Notes: a model not told the origin generated them from the letters alone. Numbered from the stretch's first letter, positions 46,225 to 57,739 are shown. The stretch is 64,000 nucleotides of DNA from Lepeophtheirus salmonis (GCF_016086655.4 NC_052131.2:6369940-6433939), one strand, 5' to 3'. A program made the numbers and translations.

Positions 46225-49200
46225 ATGATGATATCCTTCCACCTTCTCCTATGTCCACTTCTTTCGTTGGGCATTAGAATACATGAAGAATCAGGCTGTC
46301 ACTCTACAAGGGTAATGGATCCAATAGAAATAGCAGGTATGCCTAATATTAATTATTATTTTAATTTTTTTGTGAAAGAGTGCTGTGTAAATTTTTACAA
46401 ATATTTAAATTGTATTTTGGGTTATACGATCATGATACAATACATAAATGTACAGTGTAATATGTACAGATTATTACACATTTTATCTCATTTGCATAAT
46501 GGCGTTTAGAAAGAGAGAGAGAGAGAAGAAATAGTGGATGTACATAAACGTTAGGGTGGTTTGTTTTTGAACTACGGATAGTAGTAAGGAAATAGTATAT
46601 GCAAAATGCTCTTCACTTACTAAGTTTAAAGACGTCGGCAGGGTCGAATAGAGGGGCTGGAGCCTCCCCCCCTAAATTAAAGAATTTTTGAATTTACTAG
46701 AAAATTTGATATTTGATTTTTTTTTGGTAAATAGCTGTAGATTTTTGAAATTTTATTCGAAAAAAAATTATTTTCGGATTTTTTTTTCTGAAAAATTCCA
46801 AAAACCCAGCCTTCTTTACCCCCAAATATTATCCAGAGGACGCCATTGATGTTATCTTTAGGTCGTACTTATAGATTAATGTTTTTAAAAGAGGCCAAAA
46901 TCTTTACTTACTTATTGGGAGTAAATTCTACATGGCAGTTGAAAATTATTGTGGTAAATACATCAATCATATATTATAAATTAGAGCTATAAAAAATAAA
47001 AATTATCTTATTTTCAATCGATAAATTCTGTTTTTATGTTATGTCAAAGTTTTATTGAATTAGATTTACTATTTCTAAAGTTGAATAAATGTGAATGCAT
47101 ACTACCTAAATGAGTATTATTCATTCTAGTTACACACCTACTTTAATCAAACATAAGGTATTTCGTCCCTTTTAAAGGTATTATGATAAAACTTCCATGA
47201 CTTAATGAGTAACTACGTCATTTAAGCAATAAAAGACCGATAATGACAATGACCGAAATGATAGGAATGCAGGTTCTTTATCTTTGTATAGCGAATATAA
47301 CACCCATGAGATGTGAAGTTTAAATTATAAGGTATCAAAGACATCCCCAGGATTATAGGTTCTTTTTTTTTTTTTTTTTGGTGGGGCCGGGGAGGGCCTT
47401 GGTTTTTGGAATTTAAAAAATAAAATCGTACATTAAAAAAATTTCAAAAATCTACAGCTGTTTAAAAAAAAAGTTTAATATAATTTTCTGAAATTTTTTT
47501 TCGAAAATACATTGTTATTCACGAAAATATTGTAGTAAATAGCAAAAATTCCTTTTTTTTTTTTTGGGGGAGGGCGCCAGCCCACCCCTGTAGGTGCCCA
47601 TGGGTGTGTGGTTATTTGATTAATATTCGTTCTAGCTATTGACTATTTTCTTTCTATAATTTTCTTCAATCCATCTAGTTGTGAAGGAAATTAAAGATAG
47701 CAAGAACTGCCTTTTTTGTCATTGGGACTGTTTTGAATGGTGAAAAAATAGGACCAATTAGAAAAAAGAATAAAAGGGCTGGAAAAAAAACAACGACAAC
47801 ACTAATTTGTAGTGATGTCCAAATAATCCTTAAAAATGAAGTAAATTTGCAAATAAAAAACTCAAAATGCAAATAAATCCGTTAAAATAGGATGTATTCT
47901 GGTAAAAACAAAAATACAATAAAAAAACTTTAATGAAGCTGGTGCTTGTTATATTGAATTATCATCCTGTGTGGCTAGGCATCGTCTTCTTATGAGTACT
48001 TCTCCAAGAAGTCTTTGAACTCCCTGTTGTTGATCTTGGCAAAGGGGATATTAGCAGAGACCAAAGCCTTCACTAGGTCAGTATTGAAGACACCCTCGCT
48101 GTTATCATTGGAGGGGATGACGTTGAACGCCTTCAATGTAGCTTTGTCTCCCTTGTTCTTTCAATCTATATTCTTTTTGTACCTGGCACTCTGTTGATGC
48201 TGTTATAAGACACACTTCCTGTCGGCTTTAGCGCTAAAGTTGAAAAGCTTGCATAGCAAATACTTTATTATCAGGCGCATATGTCAAAATCTTGAAGCCA
48301 CTGTGCTCCATAATGAGCACAGATGGTCTATCACTTCTAATCAATGTAATATAGAGAAAAGAAGTTATACTAGATGCCACTTTATAATTATAGAGAAAAA
48401 ACGGATTATAAAAAATCTAGATAGCTTTGGTGTTAACATGGATATAATATTTTTTTTGAATATCTGAGTACTTTTCCCTTTATAATCCATGGTGCCAATG
48501 GATTCATCCTTTCCTATTCTTTTTCTCTTCCTCCTCCAATGTCTGTACTCAATTCTTCCTTCACTCTAATAATTGATTTTTTATTCTTAAAAATTGCGAG
48601 AAAAGGCCAATAAAGAGCAAAAATGCAAAAATATACAAATAAGAGCCCAAAATGCAAATAAATCTTATTTACATAATTTGGACATCCATAACTGATTAGA
48701 AATACAGTCCTGAGATCGATCTAACATATAAATAATACTCTAGCATTGAATAAATAAATAATTTCCCCATTTTTCAAACTTTGATCGAGATGTTTGACCT
48801 AAAAAATGATATTGGTTAACAATTTAATTTTGCATAGGTTATTTTCTTGACAACTATTTCGCAGTAATCAAAATCAAAATTCGAAAAAAGTTGAAAAAAT
48901 ACCCACCCTAATCTATATATTTATATATAATTGTACATTTATTTACATACAAGATCATACGTATGTAAATATATATTTATATCGAGAGGGGAACAATTAA
49001 TATATTATTTTTTGTCTTTTTTCAACTGCATCTCCATTATTATATTTATACTTGAAAGAGCATTAAAACATTCCCTTGGTAGAGAGAATGAGAGTAGGAA
49101 AGTACATCACCCCCAACCATAAAAATAACTAAAAAACCATTGTATAAATTTGCAATAAATCTCTTCAAAGACAGAGCCAACTCCAAGTAGCATGTTAGGT

Positions 49201-52200
49201 TGTGCGACCATATCCAAAATGTTCCGATATTTTATATATTTTGATACATAATGAGAAGAAATATTAAAAAACAATAATAAGAGCAATTTTTTTATGATAT
49301 TTTTTTTGCATTGCATGGATTTCATGTATTAATTTTCTTTTTTTAGTATATAATGCTACGTTCTTTTCACTAATTCGCCTTCAATCTTCTTTAAAGAACT
49401 TGAGTCGAGCTATGCACTTAAATTCTAATAGGATTGCCTAAAGGACTCTAGACAAAGAGTGGACACTCACGGTAAGGAATGTAGGTTTTAGTAGTTCTCA
49501 ATTCTGATTGACTTGAAATTAGAATCTGCTACTGTCCCTCCTGCTCGGGACGCAGCCAGTGTGTAGTGGGGGGAATTTTGCGATTCTCTGAATAGTCCAT
49601 TGTAGAACTAAATGTCTTAAGAACTAATGCCAACAAATTGTGTTTTTTTTTTAAATAAAAATAATAACTGTTTATTTGTAGACAGTGTAGGAGAAAACCA
49701 AGTACGACCCTGGATGGCATGGATTGAGATACGACGTGTGAGAAGAGGCTCTCATCATTGTAGTGGAACAGTATTAAACAAACAGTGGATTTTATCGTTA
49801 AGTTTCTCCATTGCAGTCATATATAGAGTTGGGAAACCTAAGCATTTTTGGTATACAAAAAAAACCCCTAAAATTAATGTTGTTACCCTGACTACTTCAA
49901 TAATGTTCTTGAGGAGAGTTGCTAAGCTACATTTTAATTAGATTAGCTACAAGAGACTATAAGAAGAAGGAAATAAACACTTGTTCCCCTTAATATAAAG
50001 CCATACGATATGGCTAGGAATAATTCCATTGTTGATCCTGAACTTTATCTGAGTCCTACATATACATTCGCAGAAATAACCCCCTTAAAAACCTTCTTTG
50101 AATAAACACAAATCCTTCTTAGATGTTATCTTTTCAATAATGAGAACAGATTTATAAAATAAAATAAAAAATAATGTTATAACTAGAGAAATGAGATTGC
50201 CAACTGCAATCAAAAACTCGCACGCTATAAAATGCTTAGACTTACAACTCTATTCATATTTGTATATAAATTTAAATATCTCCCCAGAGCTGCTCACTGC
50301 TTCTGCTTAGATTATCTTCATTGTACAAGGGACAACATGGGACTTCAAAAGGAAATCTATGACTCTAAAGCATTCTATAAGCAGTTAAAGATAGAGCCAG
50401 GAACGGTCTTACTTCCATTTATTCCCGTTCGAGTTTACTTCCCTTCTGAAACATTTATTCCGGTTGAGTATTATCGTGGATCTTATTCGGTGAGTTTTGA
50501 TATTAGTCTATAAATAAGTGCATATATTTATCCACACCTTTACAGGTACGGGAGATCCGAGTGCATGAAAACTATGTTGAAGGAGATATGGATTTTGATA
50601 TTGGAGTCCTTCGTCTATGGATGTCAATCAACTATGATGTCCTCTCTTTTTTGACAACGAAGCCCATATATATCCCATCTCCAAGGAGATCCAAAGGTGT
50701 TGTATATCTTTTATAATAATCAAAGTTAATTTCATCGAAGTAATTTATTTTCAGATAATGATTTAGTAAAAGAATTTGATTGTCAATTATCCAAGGATCA
50801 ACACATTACTGAAACAATCATGGATAATTGCTATGCATGTAACGTATGATTTCCGTGGTTCAATTAAATATATATTAAGGTGACCAACTGTTTGACTTGA
50901 GTTGCTGCAGAGGAAACTTTCGATATACAATATACACATTAGCTGACAAGTTCTGTGGTTCACGCGTAGATGGCGTTTTTTTAATTTAATTTATTTTTGG
51001 TAACTACCTACATCCAAAAAGCGAATAAAAAATAGAAACAATAATGGAAATGATTGTTTGAAAGACAATTTTGAACGAAAAAAGGTGTTTTCTATGTTAA
51101 GCACATGCCTTTTCAGCCCCTGTGGTTTGTGCTTAAAAGTCTGAGAATGTTACAAGAGTAAAGAATTAAAATAATAATAAATTACTAGAGCAATAGCTAG
51201 TATTAAATCCTTTGATTATGACACCTCAACTTAAACTATTTGACTCTATATATTCTCGATGCTATATTCAAATCCAATTAAAAAAATATTTTGAAAAAAA
51301 TGCAAATTTATTATATAAAATCAACAATATAATTCTTATCTAATTTATTTAAATATCCCATACGTTAATATATATTTATAGTTCCACAAGGGAATGCATC
51401 ACTTGGAAAATGCACCCTGTGTCAAGCCCCAAATCAGGTAAAGAAATATAAAATATGTTTGTAAATTGCACATATTACTCATTATTCTTAACAGAACTCA
51501 GTATCGTACATATCAGGATGGAGAGATAGCGAACTTTTTTCTAGAAAAGAATATATTTGCAAGTATAGAGACATTATCATTATTTTAGAGAGTAAGGGTT
51601 GGGGCTAGTTGATACATTATTTGGTTAGTGGCATATAAAAAAGTCTTAAGAAGTGATATTGACCCGTTAATATTGGTAGTGGTGGTTGGGGAAGGGGGGC
51701 GATAGAAAATATTAGTGCTTATTTTGAACTTTTGTTCAATGAAGAAAGAGAAAAAAGGCCCAAATTCAGTTTTTAGTTTGCCGATTCCTCTAACTATGTA
51801 AATAATTGTTTGGAATTGTTCACAGTTGTTCAACAAGATCTAATTCGAATTCAACCAATCAACGTTGAAAAAAATGGTAAAGGGGGAAGTAGAAAAATGG
51901 GCAGCTGACAAACCAGATTCAGTGTACATTTTTGTATCGAATAATTGGAAATTTAACTATTCTTTTAAAAAAAATAATAGTTTTTAGTAAATTTTAAAGG
52001 CACTTTTAATACAGATAGGTAACAGATAAACTATTATTTACATATAATAGAGCGTACATATAATATAATATCTTAAAGATAGCCAATGGAAAATCAAAAA
52101 GATTTTATTTATATTTTGTGTCTTAATGTTAAAATTCTAAACTAAAATGATCTACAATAATCTATAAATGTATAATAGGTAAATTTCTATAGCATAAATT

Positions 52201-55200
52201 CCATGTTTACAATTTTTTTTTATTGTTTTCTATCCATTTGATCTAAATATAATTAAACCTGCACACCTTTTTGAAACTCTTGAAAATGCAACATGGGAAG
52301 ATACTGATTTTTGTAAATATAAGCAATTTTTTCAAATATTTGAACATGTAGTTTATTTATGTCATTGCCATTGCTAACTTCCCATGTTCCTTCTTCAACC
52401 ATAATGAAATTTTTTACTAAGATTAACTCGCTAATACTCTTAATAATTCCCTTTTTTAATACGTATTTAATATTTTTTCCCCCTTTTCAGTCTGTTTAAT
52501 AATTTTTTATTTATTTCTATTTTTTTTGGTGCATTTTCGAATCGACAACCCATAACTTAAAATAAAAATTTAAAGAAACAGGGAAATTGATCTTGTTTTA
52601 TGAAAAAAAAACTTGCCCTCCAGAGCCCAGGAATATGGTTTAATCATAATTAAGCATAACCTTACATAAGTAACTAAAAATTCTAAGAAAAACTTTTATT
52701 CTATGTGTAAAGTTTTTATCTGTCTACGTTTTTGAAATACATATGTTTTTATAATTTTTTTTCTAAGCGGGATGTACATTACACACACAGATAAATTATT
52801 TTAATACCATATAATTAAAAATAACATACATAGTATTAAAAAAATATTTATCAACTAGCCCCTTAGATACTATTTGACTATTCATCATCTAATAACTCAT
52901 TGAATACTTAATCGGTTAACTCCATTTTACTCTTAAATTAACAACAAATTCATAAAATAAAAAAGGATTTGATAAATCTAAGCGCACAATTGAGTTTGAG
53001 AATATAATTTAAAGATAGGTTGTAGATTCAGAACTCGTAGGCTTTTCCTTGGAAAATGAAGTGTTTAAACTTGCCTGCATATCAACCAGCCCTGATCTTC
53101 TTTATAAATATGTAGTTTATGATAATTGGTGTCGGAATGTGTTTGCAAGTGGGGACAAATTATATGATATAGACGTCATCAGGGTTTCTGCAGAATTCTT
53201 TTTGGAGGGCAGTGCCGTGGGTAGGAGTTTTTTTTTTGGGGGGGGGGAGGGGAGTTTTTGTAAAATTTTATAAATAACTTTTCCAGGGCGTCCGCAGGGG
53301 GTGGGCTGTAGTTCCCCAAATGAAAGAATTTTTACTTTTTACAAAAAACATTTTTGCTCAGGATTAATAATTTTTAAGAGATATACAGGTAATTTTTTTT
53401 TTTCAAAGATGTAATATTTGAGGTTTTATTTTCGTATTTTTTTAGATGTGAACTTTTGAATTTTGTAGAAAAAATGTAACATTTGAATTTATTTTTTCAA
53501 AAAATATAATTTTGGAAATTAAATTTTGATTTTTTTCTCCAAAACATTTAATATTTGAAATGTTCTGTGAATAGCTTTGAATTTTTAAAATATTTTTTAT
53601 AAAATTACATTTTGGATTTTTTTTTGCAAAAAAATTCCATTAACTTCCATTGACTTTTTAATAAGAGAATAAAAACTTTCTTGCAATAATAAAAAGTTAA
53701 TTTTTTTGGAAGAGGCTCAATTTAAACCAATGATATTATTTTATAACGTGTTTTTTTTTTTACAAAAGCCGATAGTTTTATAGCACGATAAGTGTTTTTT
53801 TACTAAAATAGCAGCAATGTCTCAGGCCTCATTACTAGGAGCTATGCACATTGCACAATATGTGGACGCAAGATTTTGATTTTTTTTGCGTTTCCTTCTC
53901 CACATACGCATTTCATACATATTAAATTTTTTGAAATTTCAAATATTGTTTGAAAAAAATATCAAAAATCCTCACCGATTGACAGGCCATTAATTTTTTA
54001 AGGAAAAATACGTAGTCATTCATAAAAATTTCGAAATCCACACCTATTCACAAAAAGTTAATTTTTTTCTACTAAATTTCAAAAATCCTCAAAAGTTCAC
54101 AAAATATTAATTTTTTAGAAAAAAATTTATTTATAATAGAAAATTTTTCTAAAAAAATTTCAAATTTGAAATTTTCTATTAAAGAGCAGAAAATCCTTAA
54201 TAATTTAGCCACTCTAGTCCACCTCCTGCCGACGTCCCTGTATGTAATATTACTATAATTAATGACAACTACGTGAATATAAGTATTGTGACAATGTCAA
54301 AGACCAAAATTATTTTTGATTCTTTTTTAATTCAAGTTTTTTAGACAGACATTTAATTGTTTTCAAATTGTGAACCGAAATTGGGAAATAGTCTATGTAT
54401 AATTAAGATTTATTCAACACATTTAAAATAATGTGTTATTATCGTGCCAATGTCTTTTACTTTAAAACACACAGGACGCCCGCAGGAGGATTATTTTTTT
54501 GAATTTTTTTTAAAAAGAAAATACTAAAATTAATATTTTCTTCTTTCTGAGGTTAATTTGAGTAAATGTAATACTATACTGTTTACTTTGATTTAATCAG
54601 TGCAACTGTATCTAACCAAATAAAAGAACATTAAAAAAAATATATAATTTTTTGTAAACAAATTTCAAAAATCCACAGCTTTTCACAAAAAAGTTAAATT
54701 TCTATTTAAAAATTTTTAATTTTGTTTTACAATTGGAAAAAAAATATTAAAAAATTATATTAAATTTTTTGAAAGAAAAATTCCAATAATAATTATAATA
54801 TTTTGTATTAAAAAGCAAAAATTCCTTCTTTTTTTTTTGGAGAGGGAGTACAGCCCCTTCAGCCCACCTCCTGCGGACCCCACTGGGACGTCATCAACTA
54901 TTTGTTTATAGAATCAGTCTATATTAAATTTTAAAATAAACCAATTCATACCAAATTTTTTAAGTACCTTTCAGATCAAAGTTTTTCTTTGATCTTTGAG
55001 ACCGGTCCATTCTAAACTTCTTTAAAGGACCGAATGAGTTTGGTTCACTAAAAATCATAAAACTTTCGGACCGGTCTTGGATTATCTAACCGAAAACCAA
55101 CACTATTTTATACCCTACGCAGTATTATCAACATTAATTAAAATGTTGAAAGTTCATTAGTCCCCTTGTAATAATTATGAGTATTCGTATCTAAGAGACT

Positions 55201-56893
55201 CCATGACAACATGACTATGATATAAATACCTTTTATTACTTATAGATGTGTTATTCTTTTGTTATTTTTTAAATATGTATTTTTAATATAGAACGGATCA
55301 TTTGGGACCTCAAAGATTTCAAAAATGTGAAACGGAGTGTGTGACACGAGAACTTCCACCTCAGGTAATGAAGGATATAAATGTAAATACGAGATAATCA
55401 TATTTCAATCATCCCTAGCCAACGGCATGCCTCGACACCAAAGTACAAAAAACATTCGCAAATGAAGACGTTGATATCGTTTATTTATTTAGAAATGGTT
55501 CAATAGATCCACAAAGATTTTACTCGACAGACAATCTGTACTTTGTAAGAAGTAATAAGAATCACAAATATCTAACATTCATGAACCCTCATATTTTATT
55601 TTATGGGGGGTGTCTCTAGGTCTTAGAACCCATACGTTAGGTGAAAATTTCATCACTTGTATGAATCCAAAACATCTCAATGTAAGTTTCATTCATTTTA
55701 CTTTTTGGAGTGGTTTGTAGATTTCTATATTTGTGAGGGTATAAAAGGAAATCATTCTGATTTCAGAGTTGAAAATAAATATAGAGAATAGTCAATGTTT
55801 ATAAGCTATTTCTAACTATTTTTAATTTATAGATAATTCTTAATATTTAAAATTTTGGAGATATAATATGACCACATTAAATTCGACAAGGAGTAAGGGA
55901 AGAAAATACTAATCACACTCTTGTACACATTTTTAGAAACCAGGTGGATGGTGTCCTAGTTGCCCTAGAACGTATGTACGGGGACTAGACTGTATGGAAT
56001 TGGCGCGTAAGGATGGCCAGTACTGGGGGTTCTGCTCCATTGATTGTAAAAAGGAAGAAGTACATGTATGTAACGAATAACATCAATTAGTGGTTTTTAC
56101 CGATAATGAATGATAAAGTACCCTAATATCTCATATTTTTTCAGAATGAGGGAGACTTAATCATAAGCATTATGGATGAACGTAAAGTGGAATCTTTTGC
56201 AAGAGATCCACTGGAATGCCCTCATGATTTTTGCACTCTTCCTCACAGATCAGCTCCTTCTTACAAGTCCCTGGATCTCAATGGAACGGATTGGACAATA
56301 TCTCATCAGCATGCAGAGAGGGCCATCCTTCAGCAAAGGGATGAAAGATGGGACATACCTCCCACTCAGTACTGTTCATTTTATGGGGGCTCTGGGATAT
56401 GGAAACTAATGGGAGATGGGAGGCCGATCCTTGTGGCTATAACGTCAAAGCCCCAACAGAAGAAGTGTTCAGGGGAAGTAAGTTCTTTATTGTATCTATC
56501 TGAGGGTGACCATATTTTGATTTTCATAAAAGAGTAGATACACGAAGCATTTATCATTCTTATAAGGGGTAATATTTTGAATTTTATGCAGGGGCCATAA
56601 TAATATTTTTTTGAAAAAAAAGAAAAGATTTTTACTAAAACTATTTATCTTATTTCAACTAAAAATCGATTTTGAACAGTTTATCCAACAAAAAAATAGA
56701 CATTTCATCAATTTATATAAATGTCTATGGACAAAAAAAGAGGACCCTTGGTCACCTTACCATATATTATGTATTTTTAGAGTAGTAATATGTTTTATTT
56801 CTGTTATAACCGTAGATCGTAGGCCATGTCCGCATCGTACCGCATGTGTCGTGGATACTGAATGCTATTCGCTCAGGGAAGTGTCTTAGTTGA
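46225..56893 (+). CDS. S1 (chymotrypsin-fold) serine-protease-like secreted protein with a large Cys-rich insertion, 13 exons
   Basis: Proposed exons: 46225-46336, 49682-49796, 50288-50489, 50546-50696, 50755-50838, 51382-51437, 51495-51562, 55292-55364, 55419-55551, 55620-55681, 55937-56065, 56145-56477, 56816-56893. All introns are GT-AG and every phase matches, giving 531 residues. Residues 1-17 are a signal peptide (MMISFHLLLCPLLSLG). Protease landmarks are GENQVRPWMAW (41-51), Cys64, WILSAAHC with His79 and Cys80, DFDIGVLRL with Asp161, SYISGWR (244-250), YGGSGIW with Ser478, and the C-terminal helix RIVPHVSWILNAI. The usual IVGG start and the Asp before the catalytic Ser (GDSGGP) are absent, so ordinary zymogen activation looks impossible and activity is doubtful. 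Exon 1 is joined to exon 2 by phase (G|AC) only, and an extra exon in the 3.3-kb first intron cannot be excluded. Confidence 0.8.
46631..46846. mobile_element. MITE-like repeat in protease intron 1 (first of two)
   Basis: GACGTCGGCAGGG, GGGGCTGGAGCC at the left, AT-rich self-complementary interior, and GAGGACGCC at the right place it in the CAGGGGCGTCCGCAGG family. Confidence 0.5.
47345..47600. mobile_element. MITE-like repeat in protease intron 1 (second of two)
   Basis: CCCCAGGATTATAGG, a T-run and GGTGGGGCCGGGGAGGG at the left; T-run, GGGGGAGGGCGCCAGCCCA, CCCCTG at the right. The interior is AAATTTC-rich like the other copies. Confidence 0.5.
47809..48690 (-). mobile_element. hAT remnant encoding a CGGBP1-like fragment
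   Basis: TAGTGATGTCCAAAT at the left and, inverted, TATGGATGTCCAAAT at the right form the ends. ACTAATTT and ACTGATTA outside them agree at 6 of 8 positions. On the reverse strand near 48240-47992 a frame reads KADRKCVL, QQHQQSARYKKNI, then KAFNVIPSNDNSEGVFNTDL, VKALVSANIPFAKINNREFK and DFLEKYS. This is the finger and FLEKY block of CGGBP1-like hAT proteins. It sits inside intron 1 of the protease-like gene, on the opposite strand. Confidence 0.65.
48700..49680. other. rest of protease intron 1
   Basis: AT-rich, with (TA)n patches; no additional exon is supported. Confidence 0.4.
49682..50696 (+). CDS. protease-like gene, exons 2-4: N-terminal half of the S1 fold
   Basis: Exon 2 carries PWMAWIEI and HHCSGTVLNKQWIL. 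A phase-2 intron splits the Ser of S-AAHC, a common intron place in S1 genes, and exon 3 opens with AAHCFC after a CTCCCCAG acceptor. Exon 3 then has an unusually long loop with extra Cys residues before IPVEYYRGSYS. Exon 4 begins VREIRVHENYVEGDMDFDIG, with the second catalytic residue in DIGVLRL. His to Asp spans 82 residues versus about 45 in trypsin. Confidence 0.85.
50755..56065 (+). CDS. protease-like gene, exons 5-11: Cys-rich insertion
   Basis: Exons 5-7 hold KEFDCQLSKDQH, KCTLCQAPNQ and SVSYISGWRDSELF, the last being the equivalent of the S1 GWG strand. Exons 8-11 then insert about 130 residues that I cannot assign: GPQRFQKCETECVTRELPPQ, a KTFANEDVDIVYLFRNGS segment, GENFITCMNPKHL, and KPGGWCPSCPRTYVRGLDC with GQYWGFCSIDCKKEE. 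The exons are short (56-133 bp), all in phase, and show clean donors such as CAT|GTATGT. The inserted part may be its own disulfide-rich module. Confidence 0.75.
52428..52757 (+). repeat. dispersed repeat, copy 2 (first at 2.4 kb)
   Basis: This is the partner of 2401-2740; see that entry for the shared blocks. Confidence 0.6.
53090..53225 (+). repeat. dispersed repeat, inverse of 6.75-6.9 kb
   Basis: TGGTGTCGGAATGTGTTTGC, AAGTGGGGAC...AGACGTCATCAGGG matches the reverse complement of 6745-6895. It is followed by a T/G run. Confidence 0.55.
53284..54240. mobile_element. long or nested MITE of the CAGGGGCGTCCGCAGG family
   Basis: CAGGGCGTCCGCAGGGGGTG at the left and CACCTCCTGCCGACGTCCCTG-like sequence at the right are inverted partners 957 bp apart. 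The interior is a series of AAATTTTTGGAAAAAATTTC-like blocks that could form long hairpins. The length compared with about 150-400 bp for other copies suggests one copy inserted into another, or internal amplification. Confidence 0.6.
54472..54885. mobile_element. MITE-like repeat, CAGGGGCGTCCGCAGG family
   Basis: CAGGACGCCCGCAGGAGG at the left and CCTCCTGCGGACCCCACTG at the right are inverted (CCGCAGGAGG perfect). A GGGAGTACAGCCCCTTCAG palindromic box lies inside the right end, as in the 30.2-kb copy. Confidence 0.7.
54990..55105 (-). repeat. GGACCGGTC-rich repeat starting TAGTGTTGG
   Basis: The reverse complement begins TAGTGTTGGTTTTCGGTTAG and contains AAGACCGGTCCGAAAG and GGACCGGTCTCAAAG. 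The copy at 61.6 kb begins TAGTGTTGAGACTCGGTCC on the + strand. The shared TAGTGTTG end suggests a hAT-type non-autonomous element. Confidence 0.5.
56145..56893 (+). CDS. protease-like gene, exons 12-13: Ser region and C-terminal helix
   Basis: Exon 12 (111 codons) reads NEGDLIISIMDERK, CPHDFCTLPHRSAPSYKSLD and QYCSFYGGSGIWKLMGDGRP, ILVAITSKPQQKKC. This resembles C-x-GDSGGPLW...LVGIxSxG...C, but the Asp before Ser is Gly, the Pro is lost and the preceding Cys is two residues further away. Exon 13 reads IVGHVRIVPHVSWILNAIRS, GKCLS, then TGA, which fits the terminal RVxxYxxWI helix. The second frame over 56176-56409 is a shadow. Confidence 0.8.
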
Positions 56894-57161
56894 GCCTGGA
56901 TACATGGAATTACCTACATACGCGCCTTTTTGGATCTTATCACACTTATCAACAACGTTTTTATGCGTCTATTTTTTTAATTTGTATTATATTTTTTTTT
57001 TGTCAAAATATGATTCACATCTCTTTCAAATACATATATTATACATGAACCATACATTGGTACATATAGAACATATTGTTTCATATTCATCTTACATTGA
57101 ACTATTTGTGAAGCGTTTTCCCTCACTTTTGCTCGATTCATTTTAGTATTATTAGTGTAGG

Positions 57162-57167
57162 AATAAA
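57162..57167 (+). terminator. polyadenylation signal AATAAA
   Basis: AATAAA 269 bp after the TGA of the protease-like gene is the nearest one I see and the best candidate for its 3' end. Confidence 0.4.
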
Positions 57168-57198
57168 AACAGTATTGTTGTAACGTGTCGTCTGAGAT

Positions 57199-57284
57199 GA
57201 GGACATCCGCAGCATCCATGAGCTTCTTGGAGCTACTATGACGTCATTATTCAAATCCATTCAGCGACAATTATGGTAAGAGTC
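57199..57284 (+). other. exon-like island with a strong donor
   Basis: The frame DEDIRSIHELLGATMTSLFK, SIQRQL meets ATG|GTAAGA. Codon use is GC-rich and coding-like. A TGA lies directly upstream in frame, so it would need an acceptor such as GTCTGAG|AT, which is weak. It may open a gene that continues downstream: a frame LWSSGEQDPNNFLAFTSQQQ begins after an AAATCAG acceptor at about 57514. It was not recognised. Confidence 0.3.
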
Positions 57285-57739
57285 TTTAACTATCATTAAA
57301 GTACATATAATATTATATGTGTAGGCAACGGAAGTAGAAATTACGGAGGGATATAAAGTCATTTCAAGCGAGAAATATATGTATACATTTAAAAGGGTTA
57401 TTCATTTTCTAATTACAACCCTCACGCAACCTTTGAATGAAATACATTGTCAATTTTTTAACTTGTTTTCGCTGTATCCGTGTTCTGATTGTTTATTGAT
57501 TGAATTCAAATCAGCTATGGTCAAGTGGTGAACAAGATCCGAACAACTTTCTCGCCTTTACCTCACAACAACAGAAATTACCTATGTATTTGGTTTTTCA
57601 GCTGTGGATAGCCTCGTCTCACTTGATATGTCATGGCTATTTCATAATTTATTATTTTTTTATAAATAAACAAAGTAATAAGTCATACTACACTTATGCT
57701 ACAGGAATACAATTTCAAATTGATCCTTCGTCGTAGATA

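Larger units (their letters stand above)
51563..55291 (+). other. protease intron 7, packed with repeats
   Basis: The 3.7-kb intron holds the 51.8-kb dispersed repeat (partner of 34.5 kb), the 52.43-52.76-kb repeat (partner of 2.4 kb), the 53.1-kb repeat (inverse of 6.8 kb), two MITE-family insertions and a GGACCG-type repeat. Its ends are AA|GTATAG and TTTTTAATATAG|AA. Confidence 0.6.

Noticed and set aside
56176..56409. 77-codon second forward frame over exon 12
   Set aside because: Only the 121-codon frame continues in phase from exon 11 and into exon 13 with S1 motifs; this one is a shadow.
56977..57219. 80-codon reverse frame beginning MDAADVLISDDTL
   Set aside because: The first part looks coding, but it overlaps the 3' UTR and a + strand exon-like island with a good GTAAGA donor, and the rest is low-complexity; kept only as a possible antisense shadow.
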